Of a DNA stretch of 64,000 bases, positions 51,815 to 60,844 are shown piece after piece (positions within the stretch are counted from its first letter, which is position 1; each line of letters starts with the position of its first letter). Both the position numbers and the translations under genes were made by a program. The stretch spans positions 806,001 to 870,000 of the forward strand of contig CAVOTI010000003.1 of assembly GCA_963699105.1 (NCBI GenBank). Reading direction: 5' to 3'. The notes under the pieces were generated by a model, which worked only from the letters and a program-made list of their open reading frames with translations, did no database searches and was not told the DNA's origin. Source of the stretch: Bog-756 sp963699105 (GTDB lineage: Bacteria > Actinomycetota > Acidimicrobiia > Acidimicrobiales > RAAP-2).

Positions 51815-51876
51815 GTGCCGATCGGGCCCGAGAGTCGAATCGCCGGTGCGGACAGGCTCGCCCCCGGGGACGTCGA

Positions 51877-51893
51877 TGCAACTCTGAGTTGCA
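51877..51893. promoter_or_regulatory. 17-bp palindrome upstream of atypical TetR copy 2
   Basis: TGCAACTC-T-GAGTTGCA, perfect 8-bp arms, 63 nt before the TetR start. The 11-mer GATGCAACTCT overlapping it (51875-51885) recurs on the minus strand at 38971-38981, upstream of the thioesterase gene. Confidence 0.58.
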
Positions 51894-52033
51894 GGTCCTC
51901 GGTCCCCGGGCAATGATGTGGTCAAGCGGCGGCGGATCCCAAGCGTGCTCCGGACGGGTCGACCGAGGTCCGGACACGCGGGATGGTCCCGTTCGCCCAG
52001 CTCACAGGGTCGGGACCATTGCGCCCGAAGAGG

Positions 52034-52492
52034 TCAGGGGAGCTCGATGCGACGGCGGAAGCCGGCCACGGTGGTCTCCACCACCCGGTCGTGCCCCCAT
52101 TGGAGGACGGGACGACCGATCCGGCTGGCCAGCCGCATGGCCGGTTGGCGCATCTCCACCGTCCAGGCCACCTCGGCCCAGGTGCCCTCGAGCTCGGGTC
52201 GGAGCCGGAGCCGGGCCACGCCGGTCAGATCACCGTCGATCGTGGCATCGATGGCCACTGGGCGCTCACAGTCGACGAGCTCGACACTGAGCCGCATCCG
52301 GTAGGGCAGCGGGGGGCTGACGACCCCGGAGAGGACCGACCCGGTCGACAGGCCACCCCCGTCGAGCTCGAAGTCGGTGAGCCAGGGCCACCACCGCTCG
52401 AACTGGTCGACCTCCTCGATCCGGTCCCACAACTGCTCCGGTCCGAGGTCGAACCGATAGCCACGCCGGTAAGAGATTACGGGTGCCGCCAC
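52034..52492 (-). CDS. SRPBCC (polyketide cyclase/START-like) protein
   Basis: 152 residues from GTG 52492. SRPBCC pattern: RGYRFDLGPEQLWDRIEEVDQFERWWPWL at the start, VELVDCERPVAIDATIDGDLTG in the middle strands and a C-terminal helix VLQWGHDRVVETTVAGFRRR. These proteins bind hydrophobic ligands; its substrate is unknown. Lies 52 bp before the PRC-barrel gene end on the same strand. Confidence 0.78.
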   Translation of the reverse strand: MAAPVISYRRGYRFDLGPEQLWDRIEEVDQFERWWPWLTDFELDGGGLSTGSVLSGVVSPPLPYRMRLSVELVDCERPVAIDATIDGDLTGVARLRLRPELEGTWAEVAWTVEMRQPAMRLASRIGRPVLQWGHDRVVETTVAGFRRRIELP

Positions 52493-52544
52493 AGCTCCCA
52501 GGGTACGACCTCATCGGGAGCCGTACCGGCCCGGCCCGGAGTGG

Positions 52545-53177
52545 TCAGCGGTCCGGGTGACCGACCTCGACCGGTGGGAGGTCTTCGACCTCCTGCTTGG
52601 ACAGGTTGAGCCCGATGCCGTCGTCCACCCCTACCACGGCACCGATGGGGACGGCCACGTCCTTGCGGCCCCACAGGTGCCCCTCTTGGAGGAGTACATG
52701 GGTGACGTGGCTCGTGTTGGCGTCGATCACGAGCCCCTGGACCCGTCCGATGTCACCGTCGGTGGCCCGGACCACCTCGCCCCGCCGGACGGTCACCTCG
52801 CCCAAGGGCACGGAGTCATAGGTGATGGCCTGCGACACCTCCCCCATGGTCCCGCCCACCCCATAGTACGGCCAGGTCATCACCTGGCCGGGCCCGTAAC
52901 TCGAGAAACCGGTGCTTCCCGGCAGGAACTGGGTCTCCTCGGCCAGGCCGAGCTCGTCGAATTCGGCCAGGGTGCACCGGAGCTGTACGGCTCCGTCCTT
53001 CACGTCCACCAGTTCGAGGGGCACGAGCCGACCGAGCCCGGCCCGGTGCTTCGGTTCGACCACCAGATGGGTGACCACTCGAGCCACGGGATCGACGACC
53101 ACCCGGCTGACGGTGCCGCAGTCACCGTCACTACAGCTGGCCTCGGCGCCGATGGTGAACGTCTCTGACTGGGTCAT
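52545..53177 (-). CDS. PRC-barrel domain protein
   Basis: 210 residues from ATG 53177, with GGAGGAAAT upstream. Two PRC-like beta barrels: the first with VSRVVVDPVARVVTHLVVEPKHRAGLGRLVPLELV, the second with DGDIGRVQGLVIDANTSHVTHVLLQEGHLWGRKDVAVPI. The frame is open upstream into the next gene but the start is fixed by the RBS. PRC-barrel proteins occur in RNA metabolism, photosynthesis and stress adaptation; no specific role can be told here. Confidence 0.82.
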   Translation of the reverse strand: MTQSETFTIGAEASCSDGDCGTVSRVVVDPVARVVTHLVVEPKHRAGLGRLVPLELVDVKDGAVQLRCTLAEFDELGLAEETQFLPGSTGFSSYGPGQVMTWPYYGVGGTMGEVSQAITYDSVPLGEVTVRRGEVVRATDGDIGRVQGLVIDANTSHVTHVLLQEGHLWGRKDVAVPIGAVVGVDDGIGLNLSKQEVEDLPPVEVGHPDR

Positions 53178-53298
53178 GCCATTTCCTCCGGACTGGACCC
53201 TACTGCCAACTTCGTCTGCCTTTGCCATCCCACGGCCCGGGGCCCGGGGGGCCGGACGACGACGGAGGTGACGAGACTGGACGATGGGACTGCTGGGA

Positions 53299-55843
53299 TC
53301 AGTGCGGGGGCACCTGGTTGCCCTCGGGCTGGTAGGCCCGGCAGGGCTCACCGCGCAGTGAGTTGCAGGCCGGCAGGGTGGGCGTTGCCTCGACACCCTT
53401 GACCACGTTGACCACCAGGGCCGAAGCCGCCGCCCCCCGAGGCCGACGGTGGCGCTCTGGCCGTTGTCGAGCGTGTCGAACTCCCAGATCGGGCGGTCGC
53501 CACCGGGAGCGGAGATCACCACCCGTAGCTCGGTGCCCGGCCGGAAGGTGTGGACGATCGGGTCGATCGGGATCTTGACCAGTGTGAAGGACTTGGGCGA
53601 CAGATTGGCGGCGTCGGAGGCCGTGTAGGTCGGATCGGTGAACAGTTCCGTCGAGTCGGGATTGTCGACCTGGTTCGAACTGCGCAGGAACCCCGAGGTG
53701 ACGTACTCCTCTTGGGCCGTCGACGGGCGGACTTCGGTGATGGTGGCTTGAAAGTCCTCGACCGGAGTGGCCGATCGCACCCAGAGGTCGAGGGTGGCCG
53801 GTCCCACGATGGTGGTGGTCCGCTTGAACGGTGCCGTCTGGAAGGCGACGCCATCGGCGGCGGGTACGGGTGTCCAGTCCCATCCGGGGTCGGCCGCCCA
53901 GGCGTTGCCACTGGCCGGCAGGCTGGTGGCGGGGCGGGCCCCCGGATCCAGGGTGAAGCTGGCGGGTGGTCGGGAAGGCGGGGCGGCTGGCGTCAATGAT
54001 CCGTCCGGCCCGAAGTAGAGCGCCTTGGCCTTGCCGGTGGGCGGCCAACTGGAGAAGTCGGCCGAGTAGGTCGACTCGATGGAGCCCGGTCCCCCCGGTC
54101 CGGCGCCGTTGTCGAACAGGACCCGTACCAAGGGGGTCTGCCGGGCGAACCGGGCTCGGGCCACGGATACGTTCGGTGCATCGGTGAACCGGATGGCGGG
54201 AAGGGAGGCGTAGCTGGATACTCCGGATGCGAAACCGGTGAACCCGTCGAGTACGGCACCGGCCAGGGCGCCGGGTTGGGTCGGGACCTTGCGGGCCACG
54301 TAGATGTCGAGGAACTCGAGCCATCGGCTGATGGTCTGGGGGTCGGTCGAGTCGATGTGGTTGCCGTTGACCATGTTGGCGTATACCCGGGTGGATTTGG
54401 GAATGGCGTCGATCAGTGCCGGCCACTGGGGCCCGGTCTGCTCGTCTTGGAGGGCGCCGGACAGGAAGACCGGCACCTCGACGTGGCTGGCCCAGTCGAT
54501 CATCGATCGGCGATCGAAGAGGGAGGCGGTGCGACCTTCGCCGGTTCCGGGGGCCACGAGCTGGGGGCCCACCAAACTCTCCAGGCTCTCGGACTGTTCA
54601 TGGAGAGCCTGGTTGGCCAGACAGGTCGACGACGTCCCGCCGCTGGCCGACAGCTCCGCATCGATCTCGTAATAGGTCCATGGTTGTCCGACATCGGCGA
54701 TCGGGGTCGAGGAGCTCTGGGCGATGTGGCCGTCGCTGTAGGTGGCGGCGGGCATGGCGTCGTCGATCCGGGCATCGATCCAACTGGCGGCGAACCCGTC
54801 GTTGAAGATCCCACCCGGGTAGCCGGTGGAGAACAGGTCGTCGGTGGGGCTCATCGGAGCGATGGCGGCCAGTCCAGGCGGGTCGGTCCCGGCCGACGGG
54901 AACTGCGAGAGACCGGAGTAGCTGATGCCGACCATGCCGACCTTGTGATTGGCCACCCACGACTGGTGGGCCACGATCTCGATGGCGTCGTAGGCGTCGT
55001 AGTCGGACGGGTAGCCGAACAGGTCGAAGGCGCCGCCGGAGCAGCCCGTCCCGCGGATCTGGACGCTCACCGTGGCGAACCCGGCCATCCGGGCCAACAC
55101 CGAACCCACGGCGGTGGCGCTGTCGGGCAGCAGGTTGGGGTCGCCACAATCGCTACACGTGGTGCCGAGTGCTTCGGACAGGATGGTCGGGATGGGGTCG
55201 GTGGGACCGGCGGTGTCGTAGCCGGAGTACTCGATGACCGTCGGGCACGGACTGGCGGCGCTGCAAGTCCCGTCGTAGGGGTAGCGCACGGTGGCGGCCA
55301 GCTGGATGCCGTCACGCATGGTGATGTAGTTGAGGCCCTGGTGCAGTGGTTGGTTGGTATAGAGAGAGGAGTGCGTCGGTGGGTTCTGGCCAGGCGCCAG
55401 CACCGTGAACGACCGGCTGTAGCGGCCGGTCGAGTCGTCGAGCCAGTAGTAGCCGCCTCCGGGGATGAGGTTGCGGGTGATCAGCGAGCCGAGGCTGTCG
55501 GCCCTGCCCGGATTGGCGGGGTTGGACACCGCCAACCCGTTCTGCAGGAGGGTAATCCAGTCGCCGGGACCGGCGCCGGTCATCCACGCCTCCTCCACCG
55601 AGCCGTTACCCTGCAGGCCGGGGCGTCCGCCGCCGTGGGTGCCGTGGGTGGCCCGGGCGCGGGGGTGGCCCGGGCGGCGTGGTCCGCACCGGTGCCGTGG
55701 GTGGCCCGGGCGGCGTGGTCCGCACCGGTGCCGTGGGTGGCCCGGGTGGCGGCGGCAGATGCGGCCGGGCCGATGCCCACCCAGGTGGCGGCCAGGACGA
55801 CGAACACCGCCACTGTGGCCGCCGTACGACCGTGGAACCGCAT
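53299..55843 (-). pseudogene. CocE/NonD-family secreted hydrolase, two frameshifts
   Basis: About 848 residues if restored. ATG 55843 (GGGGGG upstream) starts a signal peptide (TAATVAVFVVLAATWVGIG). A repeat linker follows, then the catalytic alpha/beta hydrolase of the X-Pro dipeptidyl-peptidase/CocE family: TMRDGIQLAATVRYPYDG, VGMVGISYSGLSQF (nucleophile Ser), NMVNGNHIDS and a C-terminal beta-sandwich (FQATITEVRPSTAQ, TFRPGTELRVVISAPGGD). The frame shifts near 55650 (within the repeats) and near 53440 (run of six G); the last 45 residues (SALVVNVVKG...) lie in a second frame. Acyl or peptide substrate unknown. Confidence 0.82.
55638..55754 (-). repeat. 36-bp tandem repeat in the CocE leader
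   Basis: A 36-bp unit beginning GGTGCCGTGGGTGGCCCGGG occurs at 55691-55726 and again from 55727 (partial), with a diverged copy at 55638-55690. On the coding strand it gives ATHGTGADHAAR twice. One of the gene's frameshifts falls inside this array. Confidence 0.8.
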
Positions 55844-56025
55844 GACTTCCCCCCAACCATCTGCCGGAATCAGCCAGCCCGCTTCGACGGCACGGGCACT
55901 CCCCGCATCATGCCACCCGGAGCGGGCTCGCGTCCCCGCCACTGGGCTCCGGGCCGCTCGCACCGCCGGGAGATGATCCGAGCAGAGCAGGGTGCTCGTC
56001 TGCCGGGGGCTCGTCGCCTTCCCGC

Positions 56026-58077
56026 TCAGTTCAAGCGTTGGCCGGGACCTGAGAGCACGATCCGCTCACGGGCCTGGTTCCTGCGGTGCATGGCATAGGC
56101 GCCGGCCCCGATGACGGCGCCCCCCGCCGCCACCAGGAGGTCGGTAGCGCCGGCTTCGGGGGTCGAGGTCGGCGGTTGCACCACCGAATTGCGGATGATG
56201 GTGACGCTGTCCATGACCACCGTCGGCGAGACGTTGGCATCGACCCCGAGAATCTGCAAGGAGGTCTGCCCGCCCTGCGCCGGGGGCGCCGTGACGTTGA
56301 TGACCAGGTGCGACCAGGTGGCATAGCGGAACGACGAGAACGGCGCACTGGCGGTGTAGGCCGGGTCGTTCGCGGTATCAGGGCTGCCTGATGACACCCC
56401 GGACGCCCCGGAGGGGGCCCCGGCCGCGGTCCCCGGCGTCACTGTGCCGCTCACCTCCCAGACGTCCACGAACGGGGCGTGCGAGGGGGTGAATGTGTTT
56501 CCGTTGCTGTCGCCGGCCACGCTCCCGTCCCCGCTGGTGAGGCTGCCCGACGGGTTGCCGGTGGAGTTGCCGTACCAGGCGGTGTAGAGGCTCTGCCCGC
56601 CGCCGCCTGCGCAGAAGTACTCGGTAGCGGAGATGGCCCCCGACGGAGGGGTTAGGGCGCCCTGCTGGGTGTAGAAGTTGGTGTAGCTACCGCCGCTCGG
56701 GACGAACTTCACCACCTCGTTGTTGTACAGCGCGTTGGAACGTTCGTAGGCGTGGACGTGGCCGTTGACCACCAAGTCGACGTTCCAATTGTCGAAGATG
56801 GGCTGCCAGACATTGCGGACGCCGGCGTCAGAGCCGTGCGTGGTGTTCGTGCAGTACATGCAGTTGTGGAAATAGACCACGACGAAGTCGACCGAAGTCC
56901 CGTTCCGATAGGTGGCGAGCTGGGCGATCAGCCAGCTGGTCTGCTGGCCGCCGGTATAGCCGTTGTTGTAGGAGATCTCGGCCGAGAGGTCGTTGCCGTC
57001 CAGCTGGATGAAGGCCACGTTGCCGTAGGTGAAGGTGCGGGCCACCGTCGAGCCGCTGTTGTAGGTGGTCCCGTTGGTGATGGTGTACCCGTTCCAGGAG
57101 AAGCTCGAGCCGCTGTAGGTGATGCTGGTCCCGTTGTCGGCGGTGTTGCTCCCGCCGTTGGCAAACTCGGCCAGGTCGGGGAACCGGGTGAGGACGCCGG
57201 CATAGCCGTCGGCGGTGAGGGGCTCCATCTCGTGGTTGCCGACCCCCACGATCCAGGGGATGTACTGCGCCGATTCGCCGACGTAGCTGAAGAACGTGTC
57301 CCAGTCCGAGGGGCTGTAACCCGACTGGCCGGTGTTGCCGTCGTTGGGGCCGTGCTGCTTGCCCAGGGTTGCCACCGCGCCACTGGCGTAGCTCAGGTCG
57401 CCGGCCACGATGGTGAAAGCCGGGTTGTAGGCCAGGATGCTGGCCAGCACTTCGGCGGTGTCGCTGTTCTCGTACTCGTCACCGGTGGCGCAGAAGGTGA
57501 AGTCCCCCACCGTGGACGGGGCGGTGGTGAAGTGGGCGTTGGAGTTCCAGGAGGTGCCGTTGTTGTTGCTGACCTTGTAGTAGTACGTCGTCCCGGGCGT
57601 GAGGCCCGTGAGCAGCGCCGAGATGTAGTAGGTGTCATCGACGTTTCCCGAGGGCTGGCCGGCCGGGATCGGCACCTGCCCGATGGTCGAGGCTTCGATC
57701 ACCTGGCCCTCGTTGGCATTGAGGGTGGCGAGGGATGTGGCGTACTGGAGCACCGCGTTGTTGGGTTGGCCCGAGTTGGTGGTGGGCACCGGGCTGGGAT
57801 CGGCGCTGGCGCTGCCCGCCGACCAGGAGACCCACATGCTGGTGGCCGGGTCGGTGCCGTAGCCGATCCACTGCGGGGTACTGGTCGTGGCGCCGGAGGC
57901 GGCGAAGGCATCCGACTGCCGCCAGAAGATCGGGCCGGCGGCCGCCACGGCTGCGCCGATGGCCCCGGCCTTGAGCACGGTGCGTCGGCCGTAGCGCTTC
58001 TTCAGATAGTCATGCATCTCCTGCGGACGCATGCCGGGAACGAAGTTGTCGGGTATCTCTCCGTATGGGGTCTCCAT
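56026..58077 (-). CDS. Tat-exported purple acid phosphatase-like metallophosphoesterase
   Basis: 683 residues. Twin-arginine region YGRRTVLKAGAIGAAVAAAG. An N-terminal fibronectin-like domain (residues 65-190) is followed by a metallophosphoesterase domain with the family motifs CATGDEY, VAGDLSYASG (bridging Asp and Tyr), VGNHEME, VVYFHNCMY and VNGHVHAYERS. A further beta domain and a C-terminal membrane helix (LLVAAGGAVIGAGAYAMH) follow. Releases phosphate from phosphoesters at acid pH, or acts as a diesterase; anchored outside the cell. Confidence 0.88.
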   Translation of the reverse strand: METPYGEIPDNFVPGMRPQEMHDYLKKRYGRRTVLKAGAIGAAVAAAGPIFWRQSDAFAASGATTSTPQWIGYGTDPATSMWVSWSAGSASADPSPVPTTNSGQPNNAVLQYATSLATLNANEGQVIEASTIGQVPIPAGQPSGNVDDTYYISALLTGLTPGTTYYYKVSNNNGTSWNSNAHFTTAPSTVGDFTFCATGDEYENSDTAEVLASILAYNPAFTIVAGDLSYASGAVATLGKQHGPNDGNTGQSGYSPSDWDTFFSYVGESAQYIPWIVGVGNHEMEPLTADGYAGVLTRFPDLAEFANGGSNTADNGTSITYSGSSFSWNGYTITNGTTYNSGSTVARTFTYGNVAFIQLDGNDLSAEISYNNGYTGGQQTSWLIAQLATYRNGTSVDFVVVYFHNCMYCTNTTHGSDAGVRNVWQPIFDNWNVDLVVNGHVHAYERSNALYNNEVVKFVPSGGSYTNFYTQQGALTPPSGAISATEYFCAGGGGQSLYTAWYGNSTGNPSGSLTSGDGSVAGDSNGNTFTPSHAPFVDVWEVSGTVTPGTAAGAPSGASGVSSGSPDTANDPAYTASAPFSSFRYATWSHLVINVTAPPAQGGQTSLQILGVDANVSPTVVMDSVTIIRNSVVQPPTSTPEAGATDLLVAAGGAVIGAGAYAMHRRNQARERIVLSGPGQRLN

Positions 58078-58563
58078 GGACTCGGACGCTACGGAGAGAA
58101 GCTGAACATCCCGCTACCGAAACATCATGGGCCGTGGAACATCTAGCAAACCCTTGGCCTCCCTGTTGTGGAAGTCTTCGTGTCGACTTCAGGAACAGCG
58201 TGTGAATATGCAGGATCAGGAGGCGGGAATCGGAGGGTGACGCCGGCCCGCTACCGCAGCGAGACGGCCGGCCGAACTCTCGGAGAAACACTGGTGCCGG
58301 GTTTTTTTCGAACCTCGGGTGCCCCGGTTCCGAATTCCGTGTGACGTCCTGGCCTGGACCCCCACCGGAGGGGCGACGAACCCATCGAGTGGCGCCGGCG
58401 CCGGTACACTCGCCTCCATGCTCGCCCTCGGCCCGGCAAGGTGCCGTCTGCGGTTCCCGGTATCCCGATCACCGGCCCCGGACGGAGCGTCGGGGGGAGA
58501 AAACCTCCATCGACCGGCGGCGCGCCGGCGACCGGTGACGATGTCCCCCGCCGTCCAACCACG
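58078..58563. other. 486-bp non-coding region between divergent genes
   Basis: Separates purple acid phosphatase and the oxidoreductase. It contains a weak hairpin GAAGTC-TTCGTGTC-GACTTC near 58170, and a run of seven T near 58302. No gene or clear operator is recognised; it should hold both promoters. Confidence 0.4.
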
Positions 58564-60009
58564 GTGACCACGCTCGACGCCGTGGTGGTGGGTTCGGGAC
58601 CCAACGGGCTGGCCGCCGCCATCACGCTGGCCGGAGCCGGTCTTTCGGTGAGGGTGATCGAGGGCGCCGACACGCCGGGCGGCGGATGCCGCACCGATTC
58701 GGTGACCCTGCCCGGTTTCTCCCACGACATCTGTTCCATCGCCCACCCCCTGGTCATGGCCTCCCCCTTCTTCCGCCTGCCCGCCTTCGGCGCCTTGAGG
58801 CAGCGTCTCCGCCAGCCGGACGTACCTTTCGCCCATCCTCTGGGAGGAAAGGAGGCGGCGGCGGCCTACCGATCGGTGGACGAGACGGCAGAAGGCCTCG
58901 GGGCGGACCGGACCGCTTACCGGCGATTGATGCAGCCGCTTGTCGACCACGCCCGGGCGATCACCGATGCCGTCCTGGCCCCGCTCCGGACCGTCCCTGA
59001 CCGCCCCGTCGCCTCGGCCCGGTTCGGTCTCCTGGGACTCCGGCCGGTCACCCAACTTGCACGACGCTTTCGGGCTCCGTCGGCCGGGGCGTTGTTGGCC
59101 GGGGCGGCGGGCCACTCGATGGCTCCGCTGACTGCCCCGGTCACCGGTGCCTACGGGCTCTTGTTGACGCTGATCGCCCACGCCGAAGGCTGGCCGGTGG
59201 TCGAGGGCGGCAGCGCCGGCATCGCCCGAGCCATGACGGCCGAGCTGACCCGGCTGGGAGGAACGGTCACCACCGGGCACTGGATCGAGTCACTGGGCGA
59301 GCTCCCCCGGGCCACCGTGGTGATGCTCGACGTCTCGCCGAAGAACCTGGTGTCCATGGCCGGCCGGTCCCTGCCGGTCGGCTACGCCAGGTCGCTTGGG
59401 CGCTACCGCTACGGGCCGGGCATCTTCAAGATGGACTGGGCCCTGTCCGGGTCGGTGCCATGGACCGCCGAGGTCTGCCGCCGGGCCGGGACCGTCCACG
59501 TCGGAGGCACCCTGGCCGAGATGGCGGCCAGCCAGGCGGCCGTCGGAGCCGGGCGGCACGCCGAGCGCCCCTACTGCCTGGTGGTCCAGCCCGGGGTGGC
59601 CGATGCCAGCCGAGCGCCCGAGGGCTGCCACACCCTGTGGGCCTACTGCCATGTCCCCGGCGGCTCCACCGTGGACATGACCGGCGCCATCGAGGCCCAG
59701 ATCGAACGGTTCGCCCCCGGCTTCGCCGACCTGGTGCTGGCCCGTTCGACCACCACCGCAGTCGCCGAGGAACGGGCCAATCCCAACTATGTCGGCGGAA
59801 ACATCGCCGGGGGAGCGACCACCCTCGGGCAGACCGTGTTCCGCCCCACCCGGCAGTGGAACCCCTACCGGACCCCATTGGCAGGCACCTATCTGGCCTC
59901 GGCGTCCACCCCTCCGGGTGGTGGCGTGCACGGCATGTGCGGGGTGTACGCGGCGCGGACCGCGCTCCATGATCACTTCGGAGGTCCGCCACCGTTCACC
60001 CGGCGGTGA
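58564..60009 (+). CDS. FAD-dependent oxidoreductase (phytoene desaturase/NAD(P)/FAD-amine oxidase-like)
   Basis: 481 residues from GTG 58564 (frame open upstream but not coding-like). The N-terminal FAD motif is DAVVVGSGPNGLAAAITLAG with IEGADTPGGGCRTDSV, typical of the CrtI/all-trans-retinol saturase-type NAD(P)/FAD group. Mid-protein WPVVEGGSAGIARAMTAEL; C-terminal GVHGMCGVYAARTAL closes the FAD site. Function may be desaturation or saturation of isoprenoids, or another hydride transfer; no carotenoid gene is nearby. Confidence 0.82.
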   Translation: MTTLDAVVVGSGPNGLAAAITLAGAGLSVRVIEGADTPGGGCRTDSVTLPGFSHDICSIAHPLVMASPFFRLPAFGALRQRLRQPDVPFAHPLGGKEAAAAYRSVDETAEGLGADRTAYRRLMQPLVDHARAITDAVLAPLRTVPDRPVASARFGLLGLRPVTQLARRFRAPSAGALLAGAAGHSMAPLTAPVTGAYGLLLTLIAHAEGWPVVEGGSAGIARAMTAELTRLGGTVTTGHWIESLGELPRATVVMLDVSPKNLVSMAGRSLPVGYARSLGRYRYGPGIFKMDWALSGSVPWTAEVCRRAGTVHVGGTLAEMAASQAAVGAGRHAERPYCLVVQPGVADASRAPEGCHTLWAYCHVPGGSTVDMTGAIEAQIERFAPGFADLVLARSTTTAVAEERANPNYVGGNIAGGATTLGQTVFRPTRQWNPYRTPLAGTYLASASTPPGGGVHGMCGVYAARTALHDHFGGPPPFTRR

Positions 60010-60120
60010 CCGGCCACCGGCCGGCTGCCCGATCGGCCAGAACCATTCGCAATCCTGCCTGGTCCGGACCATACTGCTGAGGCCGAGCAGCAACCCAGGG
60101 CGGACGACAGGGAGGTCCGG

Positions 60121-60597
60121 ATGATGGTCGACGGGGCGAATTCCAACAACGGAGTGCCCACCAAGATCGTGGTCGGGACGGATGGATCGGTCACGGCCGG
60201 CCGGGCCGTCGACAGGGCCGTGGCCCTGGCCGGGGCGCTGGGGGTCGAGCTCATCGTCGTGTCGGCGTACGGCAACCGGGCGCCGGGCGGGGTGCCGGCG
60301 GCCGGGGTTTCGATCGACTCGGGCTGGGTGGCGGCGGCCAGGACGGCGGCGGAGACCTGCGCCACCGAGGCCGCCGACAAGGCCCGCGCCGCCGGCGTGG
60401 CCCACGTCTCGAGTCTCGTCCTCGGTGGCGATCCGTCCGAGGTGCTGGTCAAGGTGACGGCGGACGAGGGGGCCGACCTACTGGTGGTCGGGTCGAAGGG
60501 CATGCAGTCGACCGCACGGTTTCTGCTCGGACCAATCGCCAACAAGGTGTCGCGGCGGGTGTCGTGCGATCTGCTGATCGTGGAGACGAGCGACTAG
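60121..60597 (+). CDS. Universal stress protein family (UspA-like)
   Basis: 158 residues. KIVVGTDGSVTAGRAVDRA at the N-terminus and the ATP-binding region LLVVGSKGMQSTARFLLGPIANK near the end, close to the canonical G-x2-G-x9-G-S/T pattern (the last position is Pro-Ile). It keeps this site better than the copy at 16.8 kb. ATG 60121 lies directly before a second ATG. Role probably stress survival or hypoxia. Confidence 0.88.
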   Translation: MMVDGANSNNGVPTKIVVGTDGSVTAGRAVDRAVALAGALGVELIVVSAYGNRAPGGVPAAGVSIDSGWVAAARTAAETCATEAADKARAAGVAHVSSLVLGGDPSEVLVKVTADEGADLLVVGSKGMQSTARFLLGPIANKVSRRVSCDLLIVETSD

Positions 60598-60844
60598 CAG
60601 TAGCTCTCCAGCGGGTCCGTTCGGGGTCCGGGCCGGGGTCGGCCTCGGGGTCGGGCGGAATCGGCTGTGACGTGAACCCCGATCCGTCAGTTCGATGGTG
60701 GGCTTCGGCCTGTCACTTCGCGGTTTGGCGTACCGACTGAATGTCAAATGGGAACGCGACAGGCCGACGCTCCCGACGGCCGACAGTCCCGTCCCGTCCC
60801 GCCGGCGAACCGGCCGATGCCCGATCCGGTGCCAGACTGCCGAC

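Noticed and set aside
52545..55856. A single 1103-codon open frame joining PRC-barrel and CocE sequence
   Set aside because: It spans two proteins: the PRC-barrel gene has its own ATG and strong RBS at 53177, and the CocE C-terminus ends in another frame at 53299.
58295..58315. Run of seven T as a possible terminator
   Set aside because: No stable GC stem directly precedes it and it lies in a divergent promoter region.
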